A stretch of 33,684 nucleotides of DNA from an uncultured Actinomycetes bacterium (lineage in GTDB: Bacteria; Actinomycetota; Actinomycetes; Nanopelagicales; Nanopelagicaceae), in the NCBI GenBank assembly GCA_903933585.1, contig CAIZKO010000099.1:1-33684 (forward strand), given 5' to 3'. Position 1 is the first letter of the stretch, and the number at the start of each line of letters is the position of its first letter. The position numbers and the translations under genes were made by a program. Below, in pieces: positions 27,809-33,684 of this stretch. Under the pieces are notes generated by a model. That model was given only the letters and a program-made list of their open reading frames with translations. It ran no database searches and was not told the origin of the DNA.

Positions 27809-30327
27809 TACGCCAAAATCCTCTCGTTCGTTGGATCGAATAGTGGTGTTGCGCCCACGCCAGCAACGCTGACCGGGTAAAACTCGCCTAGATATTCCAC
27901 GAGGAATTTATTTCCGATGACAGCAAGCGGAGTCGGCAAGTAAGTCATCAGGATATGTTTTCCAAGCGAAGGCGCAGAACCCGCACTTGTCACATATGAG
28001 CGACGTCCATGGAAATCGATGATTGGACTCTTATCCACCATCACGATTGGTTCCTTGCCCAACATGTAGCGCTTCTCGCCGGTTGAAGATGTGTGATCAT
28101 CAACGAAGAGTGAAACGAGGGTCGTAACTGGTACTTCGCTTCTGTGTTTTTCATGAGCAGCACGCCCGATGAAGTCCTGTTCCTTCAACTTTGGACTCTG
28201 CATCCCTGCTTCAACAACGTTGTACTCGGTTTCGAGTTCTGCGCCATAAGCGCGATAACTCTTCTCGAGGCGACCCGTGGTTCCATAAAGGCCAATTCCT
28301 GCCGGAATCAGACCGTGAGCCTTGCCAGCTTCCCAGATCAGCTCCCAAAGCTTGGCGCCTTGATCGATTGGGATATAAAGCTCCCAACCTAGCTCTCCAA
28401 CGTAGGAGATTCGAGATGCCAGAACGCTCAGCGGTCCAACTTCGATTATCTTGCAACTACTGAATTTAAAGGCATCCTTCGACATATCCTGTGAAGTGAT
28501 TGCCGAGAGGATCTCGCGCGCCTTAGGACCCCAAACTCCGATGGTTGTGAAATTGGAGGTCAGATCAACGATTTGTGCCGATCCATCTGCTGGCAGCTGA
28601 TCCTTAAACCACTTCTTATCTGCCATGCCATGTGCTCCACCAGTGACCACACGGAAATGGTCAGAAGCCAAACGCATAATGGTTAAGTCAGATTTAAAGC
28701 CACCGTGGATTCCAAGAACCGGCGTATAAACAACGCGACCAATTGCAACGTCCATCTGCCGAAGTGCAACCCTTTGCACGACAGAAAGTGCGCTAGGTCC
28801 AGTAACATCAAAGATTGTAAATGCGCTGAGATCAACAACCGCTGCTGTTTCGCGCATCTGTAAATGTTCGGCATTAATAATGGGTGACCACCAACGAGAT
28901 TCCCATTCGGCAGTTCGAGGCATTACTTTGTCACCGAATTTTTCAACTAAATGCTTATTTGATTCATACCAGAATGGTCGCTCCCAACCCGCGGTCTCAA
29001 AGAAGACAGCGCCGAGTTCTTTCTCGTGAGCGTAGAAGGGAGAGAGGCGGACGTTTCGATTACTTGACCACTGCTCATTGGGATGAACGATCCCATAGGT
29101 CTTATTGAAACCTTCGTCGCAACGAGCCTTGATGTGATACGTCATCTTCTGGTGTTCGTGGAAACGTGCGATATCAGATGCGTGCATATCGATCTCTGAC
29201 TCTCCAAGAACCATCCATTCAGCGAGCGACTTACCTGTGCCAGGGCCCTCTTTAACCCAGACAGCGGAGGCCGTCCACAACCCCTTAACCTCCGGGGTCT
29301 CGCCGACAATCGGCATTCCATCAGGAGTGAGTGAGAGAATTCCATTAATCGCGTATTTCTCACGAACATTCTCATCGCCAATGATCGATGGCATAAGTTC
29401 GAGCGAGTGCTCATCTTGAAGATCAAAATCTTCCTGGGTAAATGGAAATTCCGTTGGCGAGAGAGCCGCAGCAGCATTGGAAGGAATATCTTGTGGGCTG
29501 TAGAGAATTGGACGGTGGGCATATGAACCAACTTCGAGCCCGGTGCCATGCTGCCGTTCATACATGTTGGTATCCATGTCACGGACAATTGGCCATTCGA
29601 TATCGCCCTTGGTATCTGAGAAGAATGGGACAGGACCAATATCTTTCATCTGATGGACTGCGGGAGTTAATGGAATATATGCGCCAGCCATCGCAGCTAA
29701 CTTTGGACCCCAGCATCCAGTAGCAATAACTACATAGTCGGCTTCAATATCGCCGTGATCTGTGCGAACGCGTGTGATGCGTCCATTTTCCACATCCATC
29801 CCTATGACTTCGATATTTGCAAAAGTTTGCAGCGCACCCATAGCAACGGCTTCTTCGCGCATGAGAGTTCCGCAACGTAGCGAATCAACGACACCAACAG
29901 ATGGGGTATAAAAGCCTCCCAAGATCACGGTCTCGTCGATATAGGGAACCAATTTCTTTACTTCAGCTGGAGTAAGGATCGCTGTATCAGCAACTCCCCA
30001 TGCGTGGGAGGATGACATGCGGCGCTCTAGCTCCTGCATACGCTCTGGAGTTCGCGCTACTTCAATGCCACCACATTCGGTGAAGGTGCCACGCTCTTTA
30101 TACTGGCGCATCGAATCAGCGGTAATGGCCGTCATCTCTTTTGAATGATCAGTTGGGAAAATAAAGTTTGAAGCGTGGCCCGTTGACCCACCAGGGTTCG
30201 GCAATGGACCCTTATCAATCTGCACTAGATCGCGCCACCCAAGTCGCGCCAAATGGTAGGCAATACTATTTCCGACGATGCCGGCGCCGATTATTACTGC
30301 CTTAGCCTTTGTTGGAACAGTGCTCAT
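27808..30327 (-). CDS. Dimethylglycine/sarcosine dehydrogenase-like flavoprotein (DAO domain plus GcvT-like THF domain)
   Basis: 839 aa; AVIIGAGIVGNSIAYHLARLGW, GSTGHASN with the covalent-FAD-type His, PIVGETPEVKGLWTASAVWVKEGPGTGKSLAEWM, C-terminal aminomethyltransferase-like region (VVDLSAFTIFDVTGPSAL...SYVGELGWELYIP...GLYGTTGRLEKSYRAYGAEL). Confidence 0.88.
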   Translation of the reverse strand: MSTVPTKAKAVIIGAGIVGNSIAYHLARLGWRDLVQIDKGPLPNPGGSTGHASNFIFPTDHSKEMTAITADSMRQYKERGTFTECGGIEVARTPERMQELERRMSSSHAWGVADTAILTPAEVKKLVPYIDETVILGGFYTPSVGVVDSLRCGTLMREEAVAMGALQTFANIEVIGMDVENGRITRVRTDHGDIEADYVVIATGCWGPKLAAMAGAYIPLTPAVHQMKDIGPVPFFSDTKGDIEWPIVRDMDTNMYERQHGTGLEVGSYAHRPILYSPQDIPSNAAAALSPTEFPFTQEDFDLQDEHSLELMPSIIGDENVREKYAINGILSLTPDGMPIVGETPEVKGLWTASAVWVKEGPGTGKSLAEWMVLGESEIDMHASDIARFHEHQKMTYHIKARCDEGFNKTYGIVHPNEQWSSNRNVRLSPFYAHEKELGAVFFETAGWERPFWYESNKHLVEKFGDKVMPRTAEWESRWWSPIINAEHLQMRETAAVVDLSAFTIFDVTGPSALSVVQRVALRQMDVAIGRVVYTPVLGIHGGFKSDLTIMRLASDHFRVVTGGAHGMADKKWFKDQLPADGSAQIVDLTSNFTTIGVWGPKAREILSAITSQDMSKDAFKFSSCKIIEVGPLSVLASRISYVGELGWELYIPIDQGAKLWELIWEAGKAHGLIPAGIGLYGTTGRLEKSYRAYGAELETEYNVVEAGMQSPKLKEQDFIGRAAHEKHRSEVPVTTLVSLFVDDHTSSTGEKRYMLGKEPIVMVDKSPIIDFHGRRSYVTSAGSAPSLGKHILMTYLPTPLAVIGNKFLVEYLGEFYPVSVAGVGATPLFDPTNERILA

Positions 30328-30357
30328 GATCTTCCTATCTTCCTTTGGGTAGTTGCT

Positions 30358-31020
30358 TTACAAGCTCTTGCGGATACTTGTTTCGAAACCTTCGATATGT
30401 TCTTTCATCGCTTTAGCTGCTGCTTGAGGATCATTTCGATAAATTGCCTCGAGCAAAGTGCGGTGTTCGATTACTGCATCGGCCAATCCGGCAACTTGAT
30501 CTAAGGCCAAGAACCAGATTCGCAGAGCATGGCCGTAATAGTTGTCGAGTGACGATGCCAAGAAATCATTGTGGGTACATTCGTAAATATGGTGATGGAT
30601 CCGTTGATCCAGTCCGATTAGCTTCGCCATATCTGGTAGACCTTTAATCGCCTTAATTTCATTGATTAATTCCAAAGTGACTGTATGGTCGGCCGGCGTG
30701 GAGCGAAGCGCCGCAAGTTCGGCCGCCTTAATTTCTAGGACCGCTCTTACCTCGGAGATCGCAGCCAGATCCTTTACATCGACGCTAGAAACGAACATCC
30801 CCCGACGGGGATACACCTCAACGAGTCGCTCGCTTGCCAAGGCGCGCAGCGCTTCTCTGATGGGAGTTCGGCCAAAGCGCAGAGTTGCCATCAATTCAGT
30901 CTCACTGATCAAAGCGCCAGGTTTTAGCTCCAACCGAATAATCATGGAGCGAATGGCGACATAAGCCTCTTCCGATAGCGAAGAACTCTCCCGAGAGAAG
31001 ATGTGGATGGGCTGGCTCAC
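30358..31020 (-). CDS. GntR family transcriptional regulator (FCD subfamily)
   Basis: 220 aa; AYVAIRSMIIRLELKPGALISETELMATLRFGRTPIREALRALASERLVEVYPRRGMFVSSV, helical FCD domain EVRAVLEIKAAELAAL. Confidence 0.9.
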   Translation of the reverse strand: MSQPIHIFSRESSSLSEEAYVAIRSMIIRLELKPGALISETELMATLRFGRTPIREALRALASERLVEVYPRRGMFVSSVDVKDLAAISEVRAVLEIKAAELAALRSTPADHTVTLELINEIKAIKGLPDMAKLIGLDQRIHHHIYECTHNDFLASSLDNYYGHALRIWFLALDQVAGLADAVIEHRTLLEAIYRNDPQAAAKAMKEHIEGFETSIRKSL

Positions 31021-31027
31021 GGTTTGA

Positions 31028-31037
31028 TGATATATCA
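31028..31037. promoter_or_regulatory. Candidate GntR/FCD operator overlapping the gntR promoter region
   Basis: TGATATATCA is a perfect 10-bp palindrome 7 nt upstream of the GTG start, in the divergent intergenic region. Confidence 0.4.
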
Positions 31038-31105
31038 GTCTTCACCTAATTGATACACAAATTTAGACCAATCTACGCTCATAACAAGCGAATAGACTCC
31101 CGTAA

Positions 31106-31408
31106 ATGAGCGAGTACCAAGTAATGCGCTGGCGCGAAATACCTTCCATGGTGATAGCCCGAAGCGGCGATACCCAGCTCAAAGTTATGCTCCCAGCCAG
31201 ATTTCAAGAGGCGATTGATGAGGCCGCAATGCGCCTGGGCGCCGTTGGAGCCGATGATTACATCGCCGGTTGGGCACGCGATCCTTGGGTGGAATCTGGG
31301 GAAGAACCAGACCAATTAGCCGCCCGAATTACAGCTGAACTCGAAAGCCACTTCAATGAAGCGAAAATTACATCAATCTTAGATTCCTTGAAGAGAGAGA
31401 ACCAATAA
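31106..31408 (+). CDS. Small virulence-factor-family-like protein (PF13769-like), probable C1/methionine accessory protein
   Basis: 100 aa; MSEYQVMRWREIPSMVIARSGDTQLKVMLPARFQEAIDEAAMRLGAVGADDYIAGW; stop overlaps the start of the downstream homocysteine methyltransferase-like gene. Confidence 0.62.
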   Translation: MSEYQVMRWREIPSMVIARSGDTQLKVMLPARFQEAIDEAAMRLGAVGADDYIAGWARDPWVESGEEPDQLAARITAELESHFNEAKITSILDSLKRENQ

Positions 31409-32283
31409 TGTCGTCTATCTATGAACTTCTAGAGAAGTCAGCGCTCGCCTCGGATGGAGCGATGGGAACCATGCTCCAAGAAGCAGGACTCACCGACGGC
31501 GGCTCACCTGAATTATGGAATGTCGAGCGACCAGAAGAGATTGAGAAGATTCTCGAGGCCTACGCCAGCGCTGGTGCAGCATTTTTAACAACAAATACCT
31601 TTGGAGGCACTCGTGGTCGCTTGGCGATGCACGGGCTAGAAACTCGCGTTGAAGAATTAAATAAAGCGGGAGCTGAAATCGCGCGCAAGGTAGCCGACCG
31701 TCACCCTGGAGTTTTTGTTATGGGAGATATCGGCCCATCTGGAGATTTGATGGAACCTATGGGAACCCTTACTCCAGAAAGTGGCAAAGAGTTATTTGCA
31801 GAACAAATTCGCGGACTTGTTGCTGGTGGGGTCGATGCGATCCTGATTGAGACAATGTCAGATTTGGGCGAGATTGAGGCCGCCGTGAGCGCCGCACAAG
31901 AAGTTGCTCCCGAGTTGCCAATAATAGTGACGTTAAGTTTTGATACTAATCTGCGAACAATGATGGGCGTAAAACCAGCAGGTGCAGTTACACATCTCGC
32001 CGCACTTGGAGTCCGAATCATTGGTGCAAACTGCGGTCGCGGAGTAGATGAAATGCTACTGATTGCAAAGGAGCTAGTAGGCGCCAGACCGGAAGGCGTT
32101 TTTATCATCACGCAATCCAATGCCGGCCTTCCAGTTCTTCAAGGAGATACATTTATTTATAATGGATCCCCTGAGGTTATGGCTGAGTATGCACGCCAGA
32201 TGGTCGAACTTGGAGTGAATATTATTGGATCGTGCTGTGGTTCAACTCCTGCACACACTCAAGCTATTGCATCGGCTCTCTGA
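31408..32283 (+). CDS. Homocysteine S-methyltransferase family protein (MetH N-terminal/BHMT-like)
   Basis: 291 aa; LASDGAMGTMLQEAGL, FLTTNTFGGTRGRL, VMGDIGPSGDLMEP, zinc ligand motifs IIGANCGRG and IIGSCCGSTPAHTQAI. Confidence 0.9.
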   Translation: MSSIYELLEKSALASDGAMGTMLQEAGLTDGGSPELWNVERPEEIEKILEAYASAGAAFLTTNTFGGTRGRLAMHGLETRVEELNKAGAEIARKVADRHPGVFVMGDIGPSGDLMEPMGTLTPESGKELFAEQIRGLVAGGVDAILIETMSDLGEIEAAVSAAQEVAPELPIIVTLSFDTNLRTMMGVKPAGAVTHLAALGVRIIGANCGRGVDEMLLIAKELVGARPEGVFIITQSNAGLPVLQGDTFIYNGSPEVMAEYARQMVELGVNIIGSCCGSTPAHTQAIASAL

Positions 32284-32286
32284 CTC

Positions 32287-33507
32287 TTACCTCTCTAACT
32301 TATCTAAGAAGTAGCGGATCGCAATCGCTGCTGCTGCACCTTCACCAACTGCCGAAGCCAACTGTTTGGTGGAGCCACCGCGTACATCTCCTGCTGCAAA
32401 AACCCCTGGCGCAGAGGTGTTAAACATTTGATCGGTGGCGACGAACTTTCGTTCATCCAATGCGACCGCGCCGTTCAACCAATCGGTATTTGGATCCAGA
32501 CCGATAAATACGAAAGCGCCATTGGCAGCATGAGTGGATCGCACAGATGTAATGAGATTCTCTAACTCCACCGCTTGTAATTGACCCTTCTCATTGGCGC
32601 TGAATGATTGCACCGCCTCATTGAGCCTTACCGACATCTTGGGATGGTTAAAGACCTTCTCCTGGAGCAACTTTGAACCGCGCAGTTCAGAGCCGCGCTC
32701 AACCACGGTGACGTGATTTGCGAATTGGGTGAGGAAGAGTCCTTCTTCTAAGCCGGAGTTGCCGCCACCGAGAACAACTACCTCATCGACGCCTTTGTAG
32801 AAAGGTCCATCACAGGTCGCGCAGAAGTGGATACCGGCACCAATCAAATCATCTTCACCTTGCGCACCTGTCCTGCGATAGGTTGATCCCGTTGCGATCA
32901 ACAGTACGCGCGCCTGCACAACGGCTCCCGTCGAAAGGGCAATATCTAAACCAGCATAACCTGCAGAATTATCGATCTCTTTAAATGAATCAACACTGAC
33001 TGCTTGCAGAATTTCGACACCGTATTTTCTGGCTTGTTGCTCAAATCGACCGGCTAGTTCGGCTCCCCCAATTCCATCGGGAAATCCAGGGTAATTATCG
33101 AAACGTTCGGTAACTCCCGCTTGACCGCCTACCGAAGATTTTTCAACGATCAGAACCTTAAGATTTTCGCGAGCAGCATAGATTGCAGTCGTAAGAGCAG
33201 TTGGCCCGCCTCCTGCGATGACCAGATCGTATGCAGCCATGGCGGCTTCACGAACGATTCCCAATTTCTCTGCTAACTCATCATTAGAAGGCTCGGTGAG
33301 AATCGAACCATCAGGGAAGATAATGGTCGGAATAATGCGCTTGCCGTCATTGATACGTTCTACTTCTGCTTGGGCCGTTGGATCAGATTCCATATCGACC
33401 CAATCAAACTCGATCCGGTGTTGACCGAGAAATGTTTTAGCGCGCTTGCAATCAGGACACCACGATGCGCCGATGACTTTTAGTTTCTGATCCACGTCTT
33501 GATCCAC
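32287..33507 (-). CDS. Thioredoxin reductase-like flavoprotein with N-terminal glutaredoxin/mycoredoxin-like domain
   Basis: 406 aa; N-terminal VIGASWCPDCKRAKTFLGQHRIEFDWVDMESDP...RIIPTIIFPDGS; then YDLVIAGGGPTALTTAIYAARENLKVLIVEK, CATCDGPFY redox motif, GVFAAGDVRGGSTKQLASAVGEGAAAAIAI. Confidence 0.93.
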   Translation of the reverse strand: MDQDVDQKLKVIGASWCPDCKRAKTFLGQHRIEFDWVDMESDPTAQAEVERINDGKRIIPTIIFPDGSILTEPSNDELAEKLGIVREAAMAAYDLVIAGGGPTALTTAIYAARENLKVLIVEKSSVGGQAGVTERFDNYPGFPDGIGGAELAGRFEQQARKYGVEILQAVSVDSFKEIDNSAGYAGLDIALSTGAVVQARVLLIATGSTYRRTGAQGEDDLIGAGIHFCATCDGPFYKGVDEVVVLGGGNSGLEEGLFLTQFANHVTVVERGSELRGSKLLQEKVFNHPKMSVRLNEAVQSFSANEKGQLQAVELENLITSVRSTHAANGAFVFIGLDPNTDWLNGAVALDERKFVATDQMFNTSAPGVFAAGDVRGGSTKQLASAVGEGAAAAIAIRYFLDKLER

Positions 33508-33518
33508 CTATCCCTTGA

Positions 33519-33684
33519 TTATTTCTTTGGTTCGAGTTGGAGTGAAACAGAGTTAATGCACCAGCGCTCATTGGTGGGGACGTCATATCCTTCGCCCTTA
33601 AAAACATGACCTAGGTGAGATCCGCAGTTGGCACAACGGGCTTCAACGCGGCGCATGCCGAATGAATTATCTTCAATCAATACA
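33519..33684 (-). CDS. msrB: Peptide-methionine (R)-S-oxide reductase, C-terminal part, truncated by window edge
   Basis: Minus-strand translation [54 protein letters not shown]-stop; [12 protein letters not shown] and RWCINSVSL are MsrB motifs. Confidence 0.92.
   Translation of the reverse strand, partial: VLIEDNSFGMRRVEARCANCGSHLGHVFKGEGYDVPTNERWCINSVSLQLEPKK

Noticed and set aside
1-33684. CRISPR arrays, transposons/integrases, tRNA or rRNA genes, phage modules
   Set aside because: No regularly spaced repeats, transposase-like ORFs or recognisable tRNA/rRNA sequences were seen on reading; tRNAscan-SE, CRISPR finders and ISfinder would be needed to exclude them formally.

Overview
The window is a dense, nearly gap-free run of about 31 genes, probably from an actinobacterium (inferred from gene style only). 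Most of it reads as one functional island for importing choline/glycine betaine, demethylating it, and oxidising the released C1 units to CO2. Minus-strand unit A (13191 to 115) is: non-pyrrolysine MttB-like methyltransferase, betaine aldehyde dehydrogenase, glycine betaine ABC transporter (ATPase, double-length permease, binding protein), choline dehydrogenase, FdhD, ModA, ModB, MoeB/MoeZ-rhodanese, MobA, and a DUF6457-like protein. Plus-strand unit B (13346 to 19481) is: IclR regulator, corrinoid protein, MetV-like zinc protein, MetF-like protein, methyl-THF:corrinoid methyltransferase, RACo-like corrinoid reactivator, DUF1638-like protein. Minus-strand unit C (31020 to 19467) is: GntR/FCD regulator, dimethylglycine/sarcosine dehydrogenase-like protein with GcvT domain, EtfB, EtfA, formate-THF ligase, and a three-gene NAD-dependent formate dehydrogenase whose catalytic subunit appears to carry a C-terminal FdsD-like domain. 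Plus-strand unit D (31106 to 32283) is: a small virulence-factor-family-like protein and a homocysteine S-methyltransferase-like protein. The right edge has a glutaredoxin-like/thioredoxin reductase fusion and a partial MsrB. Main hypothesis: a corrinoid/THF methyl-oxidation system for quaternary amines, linked to an FDH and its Mo-cofactor supply. Its corrinoid protein may also serve a split, MetH-like methionine synthase. No tRNA, rRNA, CRISPR or mobile element was recognised. Family calls come from reading translated motifs; no database search was run.
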